Assembly: GCA_019057475.1 (NCBI GenBank)
Contig: DXJO01000013.1
Span: 1 to 63,518, forward strand
Length of the DNA stretch: 63,518 bases
Source: Candidatus Thorarchaeota archaeon
GTDB lineage: Archaea; Asgardarchaeota; Thorarchaeia; Thorarchaeales; Thorarchaeaceae
Direction of reading: 5' to 3'
The position numbers and the translations under genes were made by a program. This document shows, in pieces, positions 1 to 8,757 of the stretch; the stretch's first letter is position 1; each line of letters starts with the position of its first letter. The notes beneath the pieces are model-generated. The model was not told the DNA's origin. It was given only the letters and a program-made list of their open reading frames with translations, and ran no database searches.

Positions 1-249
1 GTCGCCCCAGTAGACGTCAATGAACTCACCGTGCTTCTCGCAGGTCTTCTTGTACATGACCTTGCCGTCCTCTTCATAGAGGGTAGCATCTATCACATTT
101 ACTTCATCATGCTCCAAAAAGCACTCAGGGCAGATGGACTGCGTAGTGTACGGAAGCTCCTTTTCGGGATGTAGCTCAACATGGTATCTAGAAACATCCC
201 CATGAGTGAGCGGCTCTTCCGGAATTGGCTTTACTTCATCAGTTGCCAC
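1..249 (-). CDS. Tes-like radical SAM enzyme, N-terminal fragment
   Basis: Only the first 83 codons lie in the window; the gene runs off the left edge. The start is a GTG at 247-249 with GGAG about 11 nt upstream and an in-frame TGA just before it. The visible part has a CPEC motif after LPYTTQSI, then a stretch ending KKTCEKHGEFIDVYWGD. This N-terminal pattern (CPxC, DGKVxMxKxCxxHGEFxDxYWGD) is the one known from archaeal radical SAM proteins of the MJ0619 / tetraether synthase (Tes) group, which precedes the radical SAM CxxxCxxC core. Tes joins archaeol tails into tetraether membrane lipids; other members methylate pterins. The core itself is outside the window, so the choice between these functions is inference. 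Confidence 0.6.
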   Translation of the reverse strand, partial: MATDEVKPIPEEPLTHGDVSRYHVELHPEKELPYTTQSICPECFLEHDEVNVIDATLYEEDGKVMYKKTCEKHGEFIDVYWGD

Positions 250-362
250 GATTGTTCAGCTCCATAATAAGTTACCACCACTGAACAGGGTGGTATTACG
301 CGCAGAAACCTGAGTTTCTTGGATATAACCTTTATCCAATGGTTCAGAGTATGATGAGTGAA

Positions 363-689
363 TCATGCAGGGTGTTCTGAATCATCGAGCAATAGCACAT
401 AGCCGCGCTTAAAGCCACCCCGCGTCTGGTTCTTCTCCGCCCTCAGTTGATCAAGTTTTGCGCGACCAAGACCCCTTAGCTGAATCAGAGCATCGATGAC
501 TTCAAGGAGATCAACAATCTCCTCAGTTTCACCGGAAGAAAGAAGCTCCTCCGCCTCTTCAACAATCTTAGTTCGCATCAGCAGGTCCAGCTCGTCCTCT
601 AACGCGGTTCGTACTGTTGGTTGCGCACCCCTGGAGCGTATGATCTCAGGGATTCTATCACGCACTAGTTTCTCTCTCAATGAATACAC
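363..689 (-). CDS. MazG-like nucleoside triphosphate pyrophosphohydrolase
   Basis: A 108-aa all-alpha NTP pyrophosphohydrolase of the MazG / phosphoribosyl-ATP pyrophosphatase superfamily. The opening KLVRDRIPEII is typical of the small archaeal members. The metal-binding acidic pattern follows: KIVEEAEELL (about residues 41-50) and EEIVDLLEVIDAL (about 56-68), giving EExxE and ExxD. Such proteins hydrolyse non-canonical or phosphoribosyl nucleotides to monophosphates in the cytosol; the substrate cannot be read from sequence. The start is GTG at 687-689 without a strong ribosome site. It lies 16 nt downstream of the CxxC protein on the same strand, so the two may be co-transcribed. It is not a full-length MazG, which has tandem domains. 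Confidence 0.8.
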   Translation of the reverse strand: MYSLREKLVRDRIPEIIRSRGAQPTVRTALEDELDLLMRTKIVEEAEELLSSGETEEIVDLLEVIDALIQLRGLGRAKLDQLRAEKNQTRGGFKRGYVLLLDDSEHPA

Positions 690-705
690 CAGCAGGACTA
701 TCGGG

Positions 706-1377
706 TCACCTCAACGCAAGAGATACCTCAATCTGAGGTTTTGCTTCTGTGACAAAGGCATCAACAGCAGACTTCACATCTTCGGGGAAGTCCGAAGTCC
801 AAGGCTCATCCGCGCCCCGAGAAATCGACTCAGTCATCGAACCAAAGGGTAGGTATCGCGGTGTCAATGATTCATCGAATGAAATACTCCCAATCCACTG
901 TCCTTGGTTCACCATTTCATAGACTGGCTGGAATTTCTTCATCTCTGCGGGAAGGATGGCACTCCAATAAAATGACATTCCATTGAACTGTCCCAGCTTG
1001 CCGAGTGGAACGAGATAGCTGTCCAGGGTCGCCTTCGCAAAAACGAGATTGTATAGAATCCCAACGTTGCAGTTAAGACAAGCATTGAACTCTAAGCCAT
1101 CGCCACTTGACTGAACATATGCAATACCATTCTTCTCAATGTTATCATCATTGCAGTGAACGCATTGGCTCATTCCCCATCGTACTTCTACGTGGCTCTC
1201 AAATGGGCCCGTTAGGAATCTGTTCTTGGCACCCTCAAAGGCTGCCTTTACAGCCTCGGCGCCCTCGGAGTCCATCTTTGGTCTTATGGCACGCCAGACT
1301 TCAAGCAAATCCTGCCACGATGTATTGTATATCATATCTGCGAGTTTATCCAAGGTTCTGTCTTCCAGAGCACTCAT
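706..1377 (-). CDS. hypothetical protein with two CxxC pairs
   Basis: A 223-aa protein I do not recognise. The ATG at 1377 is preceded by GGTGAT at good spacing. The first 60 residues are predicted helical. Two CxxC pairs (CVHC near residue 72 and CLNC near residue 99) are 24 residues apart, the right arrangement for one structural zinc site. The remainder is mixed with many aromatic residues and no membrane segment or signal peptide. It shares a direction with the pyrophosphohydrolase gene downstream (16-nt gap) and is divergent from ileS. A zinc-ribbon fold is inference. Confidence 0.6.
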   Translation of the reverse strand: MSALEDRTLDKLADMIYNTSWQDLLEVWRAIRPKMDSEGAEAVKAAFEGAKNRFLTGPFESHVEVRWGMSQCVHCNDDNIEKNGIAYVQSSGDGLEFNACLNCNVGILYNLVFAKATLDSYLVPLGKLGQFNGMSFYWSAILPAEMKKFQPVYEMVNQGQWIGSISFDESLTPRYLPFGSMTESISRGADEPWTSDFPEDVKSAVDAFVTEAKPQIEVSLALR

Positions 1378-1694
1378 CGAGTATCACCACAATTTGGGCA
1401 CTAGTCCCCATCTATCTGACTGAGAAAATCATCTAGCAATTAAGTGTTGGTCGGGTCGCTCCTCAAATCAGGTGTATCAAAGGTCAACATGTGTTAGCCT
1501 AACATTTTTATTAGCGTGAAAATATCTCTAACAAACAGCCCTAGAAGGTGAATTGCAGGATGGATTGTCAAATTAACTAGCGTCGCTTCTCCAAGACGAT
1601 TAGCTATATCCGGTTCATCCTTGCCTTCGTCCCGATTCAACGGGTGTCTTTTGCACTCATTGCTCAGGTCACATCAATTAGAGAGGTGTTCAGT
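1378..1694 (+). promoter_or_regulatory. ileS upstream leader with short palindrome
   Basis: A 317-bp divergent intergenic stretch. It holds a 13-bp palindrome, TGTTAG-C-CTAACA, at 1492-1504, directly followed by an AT-rich TATA-like tract (TTTTTATTA, about 1505-1513). Transcription from there would give an ileS leader of roughly 150 nt. A six-codon reading frame (MDCQIN) starts at an ATG near 1560 behind AAGGTGAATTGCAGG. No tRNA or other gene was seen. The promoter placement and any role for the palindrome are inference. Confidence 0.35.
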
Positions 1695-4600
1695 TTGAGT
1701 TCATTACCCAAGCGCTATGATCCTTTAGCCGTAGAGAAGGAAGTATTAGAGTTCTGGAACACCAACCAGATCTATGAGAAGACCGTTGACTTGAGGAAGT
1801 CAGGTCCGGCTTGGAACTTCCTTGAGGGACCTCCCACGACAAACGGCTTCATGCATGTTGGTCACGCGAGAGGCCGAGCTATGAAGGATGCTGAAATCAG
1901 ATACCAGACCATGAAGGGATACAACGTCTGGCGGCGTGGCGGATGGGACATGCAAGGGCTCCCGGTGGAGCTGGAAGTAGAAAGGAAGGAAGGAATAGCG
2001 GAGAAGGGCCATATCGAATCGAGCATGGGGATGGACCAGTTCGTCCAGAAGTGTAAGGAGCTTACTGATTTCTACCTTGATCGTTGGGTCAATGACTCGA
2101 TAAGACTTGGTCTCTGGTTGGACTACCCAAACGCATACCAGACGCGCAGGGATGACTACATAGAACATGTCTGGTACTTCTTGAAATTCGCGAATGAGAA
2201 AGGACTCCTTGGGAGAGGGTATCGTGTAAACCCAACATGCCCAAGGTGTAACACTGCCCTCTCAGGACATGAGGTTTCCCAGGGATACATGACGAAAGTA
2301 GACCCATCAGTCTACGTGAAGTTCAAACTGCAGGATAAAGAGAATGAATACTTGGTAATATGGACAACAACTCCATTCACGTTGATATCAAACGAGATGG
2401 TGTCTGTCCATCCCAAATACAGGTACGTCAAGGTGAAGGTTGGGAATGAACTATGGTGGCTAGCAGAGGACCGTGTAGACATTGTTATGGGGAAGATCGG
2501 TGTCAAAGACTTCCAGGTTGCTGATGATCTCATTGGTAAGAATATGCTCGGTTGGAAGTACGTTCACCCGTTCAAGGACGAGGTTCCTTGGCATCAAGAA
2601 CACAATGAAGAATACATGCACGCCATCGTAACAGGCAAGCATGTTACCGTGGATGATGGAACGGGCCTTGTTCATACAGCACCAGGCTTTGGACCTGATG
2701 ACTTTGTGGTAGCCCGGGAATTTGGTGTCCCTGTTCTTGCGCCAGTCACAACCGATGGGAAGTTCACGGATGAGGTTCCAATGTTCAAGGGCAGGTATGT
2801 ATTTGACACGAACGAAGACATTCCTCGGTTACTTAAGGAAAAGGGGCTTCTCGTTTATGAAGAAGAAATCGAACACGAGTATCCGCATTGTTGGAGATGC
2901 GATACCCCGCTCATATACTTGGCAGACAGCACTCAATGGTTCCTCAAGATGACCGGAGTTCGTGACAGACTCGTTGAGCAGAACAAGGCAGTTGATTGGA
3001 TTCCGGAATGGGCTGGTACGGGGCGCTTTGGTGATTGGTTAGCGAATGCAGATGACTGGTGCATATCGCGCTCTAGAATCTGGGGTTCACCACTTCCTGT
3101 GTGGGTCTGCGATGACTGCAATGCGGAAGTTGTTGTTGGCTCTAGAAAGGAACTCAAGGAGCTGGCCATCGAGTTCCCTGATGAGTTCGAGATGCACAGG
3201 CCTTGGGTTGACCGAGTTGTTCTAGAGTGTAAGAAGTGTGGCGGGAGAATGCACAGGGAACCTTTCGTCACTGACTGCTGGCTGGATTCCGGTCTCGCTC
3301 ATACTGCTAGTGTGGATTACCTTAGGGACCCCAGTCTGTTCGAGAGTTTATTCCCCTACGACTTCATCACTGAAGCTGTCGATCAGTCCCGTGGGTGGTT
3401 CTATAGTCTGCTCTATACTTCGGTAGTCCTGCACAACACTGCTTCATTCAAGGTGTGTGTGAGTCAAGAACATGTTCTCGACGATGATGGACAAAAGATG
3501 AGCAAATCGAAGGGAAATGTTGTGTGGGCTAAGGATGCATTTGAAACCGTGGGCGCAGACCCGTTTAGGGTCTTTGTTCTTACACGGTCCGCGTCATGGT
3601 CTCGGATGAATTATGATCAGAAAGAGATTAATTTGGTCCGGAGAAATCTTGACATCCTCTGGAACGTCACGCTCTTTGCTGAAACATACATGGGGCTCGA
3701 CAAGTTTCAGTTTGACCCGAAGAGATTGAAGAAGAGCTACAAGAAAGCAGAGCTTGAGGATAAGTGGCTGCTTTCAAAGGTTCAGAGTATCATTGGCGAA
3801 TTCCATCAACACATGGAGAAGCATCTGTGGCATCAAGCAGGCCGCGTCCTACTAGACTTCATCTCTGATGATTTGAGCAGAGTCTATCTGCCGATAGTGA
3901 AGAAGCGAGTCTGGCTGGATAGCGAAGACCCCAAGAAGGTCATGGCCTATGATGTCATGTACTATGTTCTTCAAACCATGCTGAGATGCTTGAATGGGTT
4001 CACGCCATTCCTAGCTGAGAAGCTTCACAGGGACTTCTTAATGCGATTCCAAAAGAGCCTCCCTGAATCAATCAACATGACCGACATGCCTGAAGTGGAG
4101 AAGGCCTTCCTTGATATGAAGACGGAGAGTGCTTTCGATGTTCTACAAGAACTGAGATCGTCTTCAAGTCACGCTCGAAACAAGAAGGGCGTGAAACTAC
4201 GGCATCCTGTGGCTAAGATCACACTGATAGCGGCCTCGAAAGAAGTCGTTGAGAGTGCTAAGAGCCTCAAGTCACTGTTACTGGATGATCTCAACACAAC
4301 AGATTTCGAGGTTTTTGAAACTGATGTCATGGAAGGCTTCCTGCATCTCTCGATAAAGCCAGACTACAAAATCATGGGACCCAAGTTCAAGGACAAGATG
4401 AAGGACCTTGTGGATGCACTTCAGGAAACAGACGCAACCAAACTGAGGGACGATCTTGAGAAACATGGAACAGCAGTAGTTGAGGTCAGTGGTAAGAAGC
4501 TAAAGCTTGAACAAGGAGATGTGCACTTTGAGGAAACATTGCCAGAACACCTCAGTCATGCTGATAGCAGAGTTGGCCGAGTCTATGTTGATATCACTCG

Positions 4601-4895
4601 TACTCGCGAACTTGAGGCCATGGGCCTTGTTAGGGACGTTACCCGCAGAGTACAAGTCATGAGAAAGGAGATAGACTTGAGCGTTGACCAGAGCATAGAT
4701 GTGCTAATCCGATTCTCCGACCCCGAATCAGTAGAACTGGCTGAAATGCATAAGGACTACTTGACCACAGAAATCCGGGCTGACTCTCTAGAGCTAGTAG
4801 GTCCGAAATCAAAGCCTAAGTGGTCCAAGTATAGCTACGCTAAGGAGTGGGAGATAGACGACCTTACGATCAAGGTCGGTATGAATCCCAGGTAA
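1695..4895 (+). CDS. ileS: isoleucyl-tRNA synthetase
   Basis: Class I aminoacyl-tRNA synthetase charging tRNA-Ile, 1066 aa from the TTG at 1695. That start is preferred because GAGAGG lies 8 nt upstream and the product opens SSLPKRYDPLAVEKEVLEFW as in the family; the frame stays open a further 17 codons upstream. The HIGH motif is HVGH (residues 54-57). The CP1 editing domain follows (WTTTPFTLISNE; TGLVHTAPGFGPDD) and KMSKS is at 601-605 (GQKMSKSKGN). The C-terminal anticodon and zinc-type regions follow, of archaeal/eukaryotic length. It is convergent with the M20 peptidase, with only 4 bp between stop codons. Confidence 0.96.
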   Translation: MSSLPKRYDPLAVEKEVLEFWNTNQIYEKTVDLRKSGPAWNFLEGPPTTNGFMHVGHARGRAMKDAEIRYQTMKGYNVWRRGGWDMQGLPVELEVERKEGIAEKGHIESSMGMDQFVQKCKELTDFYLDRWVNDSIRLGLWLDYPNAYQTRRDDYIEHVWYFLKFANEKGLLGRGYRVNPTCPRCNTALSGHEVSQGYMTKVDPSVYVKFKLQDKENEYLVIWTTTPFTLISNEMVSVHPKYRYVKVKVGNELWWLAEDRVDIVMGKIGVKDFQVADDLIGKNMLGWKYVHPFKDEVPWHQEHNEEYMHAIVTGKHVTVDDGTGLVHTAPGFGPDDFVVAREFGVPVLAPVTTDGKFTDEVPMFKGRYVFDTNEDIPRLLKEKGLLVYEEEIEHEYPHCWRCDTPLIYLADSTQWFLKMTGVRDRLVEQNKAVDWIPEWAGTGRFGDWLANADDWCISRSRIWGSPLPVWVCDDCNAEVVVGSRKELKELAIEFPDEFEMHRPWVDRVVLECKKCGGRMHREPFVTDCWLDSGLAHTASVDYLRDPSLFESLFPYDFITEAVDQSRGWFYSLLYTSVVLHNTASFKVCVSQEHVLDDDGQKMSKSKGNVVWAKDAFETVGADPFRVFVLTRSASWSRMNYDQKEINLVRRNLDILWNVTLFAETYMGLDKFQFDPKRLKKSYKKAELEDKWLLSKVQSIIGEFHQHMEKHLWHQAGRVLLDFISDDLSRVYLPIVKKRVWLDSEDPKKVMAYDVMYYVLQTMLRCLNGFTPFLAEKLHRDFLMRFQKSLPESINMTDMPEVEKAFLDMKTESAFDVLQELRSSSSHARNKKGVKLRHPVAKITLIAASKEVVESAKSLKSLLLDDLNTTDFEVFETDVMEGFLHLSIKPDYKIMGPKFKDKMKDLVDALQETDATKLRDDLEKHGTAVVEVSGKKLKLEQGDVHFEETLPEHLSHADSRVGRVYVDITRTRELEAMGLVRDVTRRVQVMRKEIDLSVDQSIDVLIRFSDPESVELAEMHKDYLTTEIRADSLELVGPKSKPKWSKYSYAKEWEIDDLTIKVGMNPR

Positions 4896-4899
4896 TCGG

Positions 4900-6231
4900 T
4901 CACACAGGGCTTTTGTCCCTGCTTAAAACCTCAAGCAATGTGTGGAAGAACGCTGTATTCTGCTCAAGAGATGCTAGGGATACCCACTCATTAGGCCCAT
5001 GAAGGTTATCACCTTCAGGCCCGAAGTCAAAGAGGTCTGCCCCCTGACCCGCGAAGTAGCGTGAATCAGAAGCTCCCGATCCTTCAACCAATCGGGGAGG
5101 AATCCCTTCCTTCTGCAGCGCCCACACCACGGTTCGAATCAATAAGGAGTCGGAATTCGAGTCTATGTATCCTGGACCTGCTTTTGATTGAAGAGAAAAC
5201 AGCTCAACCTTGCCAGCAAGAGCAGTTTCGAGTGCCTGTTGCACAGCCTTACCATCGTTCGTCATGGCTCGGATGTCACAGTAGAGAGTCCACAGGTCTC
5301 GGTCAAGTGAAAGGAGGTTGGGATTAATGATTGTGCCTTTGTCGGATGGCATGGTCGGAAACGGAACTTGGGAGATAGTCAACAGGGACCTCAACAGGTC
5401 AGTCAGAGCCGCATCATATTGGGTTTTCACCCCAGATTCATCGGAATGAACAAGGTCCATCTCTACCCAGTCCGGGATAACATTCGACTTCAGAAATGCA
5501 CCTCTGATATCCGATACTACTGTGTCAGGGTGCAAATCAAGGTACTTTGAGGCTGTAAGCATGGCATGGCGGTCAACACCAGGTCGAAGGTACGCAGAAT
5601 GACGAGTTTCTGAACCAAATACTTCTGTCGTAAAACGTAACGTTTCTTTCTTGCCGCGAGTTTCTGAAGTCATTCTCTTCACTTTGATGTGCGTTGGGAC
5701 TGTATTCCTGCGACGGTGGATGACCTGCTGATGAATGCCATCCGCGATAACGATGTAGTCAGGGAACAGTCCTTGCTTAATCAGATAGTTCCGAAGGAAA
5801 AGCGCTCCATTGACACCGCCTATCTCTTCATCCCCGGTTGTAGCCATCATCACGCTGCAAGGCAGGTCCGATTCGGCTAGCTTCTCAGCCAAGAGCAACA
5901 TCGAGACAATGTTGCCTTTGTCATCACAGGTTCCACGACCGTATGCTCGATCCCCCTTCACCTTTAGCTTGAACGGGTCTGAATCCCAAGCATCTCCGAC
6001 AGGAACGACATCATGATGCGCGAGGAATAGTATCTTGGACTTGCCCTGACCCCGTCGCGCAAAAGATGTGTAGAAACCGTTGGATTCAATCAGTTCGCTG
6101 ATGAAGCCAAACTCCTCCAGTTTGGACCCGATGTACCTCGGGCATTCGGAGGATGCTTTCTTGTCTTTGCCATCATTCACCGTATTGAAGGATACAAGCT
6201 TTTCAAGCTCTCTAACTGCACTCAGAGTCAT
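4900..6231 (-). CDS. M20 family metallopeptidase / deacylase
   Basis: A 443-aa zinc amidohydrolase of the M20 (ArgE/DapE/CPG2) group. The dinuclear metal ligands are visible: HHDVVP near residue 73 (His), GRGTCDDKG near 97-105 (bridging Asp) and TGDEEIGG near 131 (catalytic and metal Glu). Near the C-terminus, DFGPEGDNLHGPNEW supplies the last His. A central insertion containing the dimerisation lid is present. Family members cleave amino-acyl or peptide amide bonds in the cytosol. The substrate (peptide, acyl-amino acid or diaminopimelate-type) cannot be told. ATG start; no close upstream partner. Confidence 0.85.
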   Translation of the reverse strand: MTLSAVRELEKLVSFNTVNDGKDKKASSECPRYIGSKLEEFGFISELIESNGFYTSFARRGQGKSKILFLAHHDVVPVGDAWDSDPFKLKVKGDRAYGRGTCDDKGNIVSMLLLAEKLAESDLPCSVMMATTGDEEIGGVNGALFLRNYLIKQGLFPDYIVIADGIHQQVIHRRRNTVPTHIKVKRMTSETRGKKETLRFTTEVFGSETRHSAYLRPGVDRHAMLTASKYLDLHPDTVVSDIRGAFLKSNVIPDWVEMDLVHSDESGVKTQYDAALTDLLRSLLTISQVPFPTMPSDKGTIINPNLLSLDRDLWTLYCDIRAMTNDGKAVQQALETALAGKVELFSLQSKAGPGYIDSNSDSLLIRTVVWALQKEGIPPRLVEGSGASDSRYFAGQGADLFDFGPEGDNLHGPNEWVSLASLEQNTAFFHTLLEVLSRDKSPV

Positions 6232-6392
6232 TGTGGCTCAGATAGCAGTAATTAGCTGGTGGTCAAAAAGGTATCCTCTGATTATCGAGTAATGCATCAT
6301 GCCTGCGGCAGCCACGCGGGGTTTGATTGAGAAGAAAGAAAACAGATAGAGCGACGCAGTTGAAACGGCGCTCCATCTTTGCATGTGAATGA

Positions 6393-8642
6393 CTATGTTC
6401 TCTTGTAGAGGTACCTGCTCCACGAACTTAAGTCCGGCATCTGCACTGGCATCTTCTTCCGCTCGCGGATTTCAAGGATCAGATCTTCCTGCATGCCTAT
6501 CGGAACAGGTTCGAACCCACTAAACACGTAGCCGAAGAAGCTTCTCCCTGCAGACGCACTTCTGAATTCATCAGCAATATCGATGGTTTCCGCGGTGGGG
6601 AGGGTGCCCTTGATAACGACTGTGTCTTCCTCCGCTTCTATTGTTACTATCTGACCTCTGTGTCCGGTTAACACCTTGATGACAGCTCCCTGAGTATCCG
6701 GGGGGGTCTTGATGTCCGTGTTAAGCACTGGTTCGAAAAGAAGAGGCTTTCCTGTCAGGAAGGCCATGTTCAGGCCAGAGCTTGTCATTGTTGCTACTTC
6801 GTTGTACCCAGTATGAGCGGGGTCATTGTGAACCGTAGTGTCTGTCAACACGACCTTCACACCCATCACAGGTTCCCGGGCTATGGGACCGCCTTCGACA
6901 AACTCCCTGAAAGTTGTCTGCAGGTATGAGAATATTCTATCAAATCTCTGAACTCCACTCATAGCGTCTACAAGCATGCAATTTCCGTAGATGTCCAGAA
7001 TCTTTCTTGCCTTTTTGGCATCCCATCCGGCTTCATCTCTGAGGATAGCAGCCCGTTCCTTATTGTTCTGTTCTGCAGTGATCTGTTTCTTCCGGATTAG
7101 CTTGAGCGTTTTTTCGTCGAGGGGCTCCAAAAACATCTTCAGTCGATTATGACCATTCGGGGACTTGGTATGGAACTCCGCGCTCCTTTGGGTCATCTTC
7201 TCACGATAGACAATGATGGGGTCAGATACATGGATCTTGACCTGCTCGTTGATACGCTTGGTCAGAATCTCAATCTGCAGTGGATCGATTCCGTCCAGGC
7301 GATACTCACCTGACTCCTTGTCATGGAAGAACCGTGCCGTGGGATCTGCCATTATCCACTTGGACACAACATCGCCAAGTTTCGCGACGTCCTGCGGATC
7401 TTTCGGCTTGATGCTTCTACTCACGACTGGCTCAGCGACGTACTCGATGGCCTCAAAGGGCTTCATGTCAACGTCAGTACCGACAAATGACTCACCTGAG
7501 GGGCACATGAACCCAAAGACAGAGAACAGATTCCCGGCAGGAACCTCATTCATGTCAAGTATGTCAGTGATTTCCTGAACCCCAAGACGCTTCACCTTGG
7601 CATTCTGCCTCATGTTAACGAGTCGAATCTCCTGTCCAGACTTTATTGTTCCTGAGAATACGCGTCCAATGAGGGTTGGTCTCTTGCTCTTGGGATCGAC
7701 AAATATCTTGGTAATCATACCCATGAGTGGGCCGTTTCGGTCACACTCAAGCAGCGCCTTTCCTTCGGGAGAGTCTAAATCGCCTTTCCAGATTCGTGGA
7801 ATCTTGTACTTTTGCGCCTCCTTTGGATTAGGCAAGTGCTCTACAATCATCTCGAGCATGGCATCGTCAAGGGCTAGATTCTCTCTTAGCCACACTTCGT
7901 CACCCTCATTGTACTTCTCGAATACAATCAACGGCTCGATACTCTTCTTCTTCAAAGTCTTCATCGTGAAGGCCCAACCGGTCTTTGCGCTGCCAATCGC
8001 AACACTTCCATCTTGGAAGCTCACACGCCAGTCCTTTGCATACTCTGGCGGTGCAACCTTCCTGATGAGTGCGTTGACCTTCTCAATAATGATGTCAATG
8101 CGCTCGTACACTTTCTTTGGAGGCAGCTTGAGCTCGTTGATCAAGCGATCGACCTTGTTGATGAATAACACTGGTTTGCAGGCTTCTCCACCCACCGCCA
8201 GACGGATGTTTGTTTCTGTTTGAGTCATAACCCCCTCTAATGCATCTACTAGAAGCACCACCCCATCGCTGGCACGCAGTGCTCTTGACACTTCACCTGT
8301 GAAAGAGATGTGTCCGGGAGTGTCTGAAAGCTGCACCAAGTACTCCTCACCATCGACCTCGAAGTTCAGAAGCACCACTGAGGTGAATATTGTAATACCA
8401 CGCTCCTGTTCCTCTTCGTCGCTGTCAGTCATGAGAGCCTGACCTGCAGCAGCATCACTCATCAATCCTGCACGGCGCATCAGATAGTCCGTGGTAGTGG
8501 TCTTTCCGTGATCAATATGTGCACTAATGCTAATGATCCTCTTGTGCTCGAAGTCGTCTGACATTATGAGCCGCTTAATTGCGTCTGGCTCCTTAATCTT
8601 GACCAATTGTTTCACCCTATTGTGCTGATAGCCTATCCCCAA
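6393..8642 (-). CDS. elongation factor 2 paralogue (translational GTPase)
   Basis: A 749-aa EF-2/EF-G family GTPase. G1 is AHIDHGKT (residues 41-48), G3 is DTPGH, G4 is NKVDRL, and domains II-V follow to the usual length. The domain IV loop that carries diphthamide in EF-2 normally reads HRGPAQ after the modified His. Here it reads DPAHTGYNEVAT: His610 is kept but its partners are changed. Switch-region residues also differ (DTPGHISFTGEVSRAL rather than the usual DTPGHVDFGGDVTRAM). This points to the divergent archaeal EF-2 paralogue rather than canonical EF-2. The longest frame starts TTG at 8642; a GTG at 8615 is an equally good start. It would act on the ribosome. Confidence 0.85.
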   Translation of the reverse strand: MGIGYQHNRVKQLVKIKEPDAIKRLIMSDDFEHKRIISISAHIDHGKTTTTDYLMRRAGLMSDAAAGQALMTDSDEEEQERGITIFTSVVLLNFEVDGEEYLVQLSDTPGHISFTGEVSRALRASDGVVLLVDALEGVMTQTETNIRLAVGGEACKPVLFINKVDRLINELKLPPKKVYERIDIIIEKVNALIRKVAPPEYAKDWRVSFQDGSVAIGSAKTGWAFTMKTLKKKSIEPLIVFEKYNEGDEVWLRENLALDDAMLEMIVEHLPNPKEAQKYKIPRIWKGDLDSPEGKALLECDRNGPLMGMITKIFVDPKSKRPTLIGRVFSGTIKSGQEIRLVNMRQNAKVKRLGVQEITDILDMNEVPAGNLFSVFGFMCPSGESFVGTDVDMKPFEAIEYVAEPVVSRSIKPKDPQDVAKLGDVVSKWIMADPTARFFHDKESGEYRLDGIDPLQIEILTKRINEQVKIHVSDPIIVYREKMTQRSAEFHTKSPNGHNRLKMFLEPLDEKTLKLIRKKQITAEQNNKERAAILRDEAGWDAKKARKILDIYGNCMLVDAMSGVQRFDRIFSYLQTTFREFVEGGPIAREPVMGVKVVLTDTTVHNDPAHTGYNEVATMTSSGLNMAFLTGKPLLFEPVLNTDIKTPPDTQGAVIKVLTGHRGQIVTIEAEEDTVVIKGTLPTAETIDIADEFRSASAGRSFFGYVFSGFEPVPIGMQEDLILEIRERKKMPVQMPDLSSWSRYLYKRT

Positions 8643-8718
8643 CCCGTTAGTTCAAGGCGATAGAAGGTCGGGGTCACCGACAACCTCGTCGGCGGCTTGC
8701 GCGACCTGCTTTGGCGAG

Positions 8719-8730
8719 TCTTAAAAGATT
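8719..8730 (-). promoter_or_regulatory. putative TATA box for the EF-2 paralogue
   Basis: On the minus strand GCAAATCTTTTAAGACT reads as a BRE-like plus TATA-like element about 80 bp upstream of the longest EF-2 start. A small hairpin (CCGAC-GAGGTT-GTCGG) lies in the presumed 5' leader. Assigned by motif resemblance only. Confidence 0.35.
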
Positions 8731-8757
8731 TGCGTCAAGGCAGTCTAGGTCCTGCCT

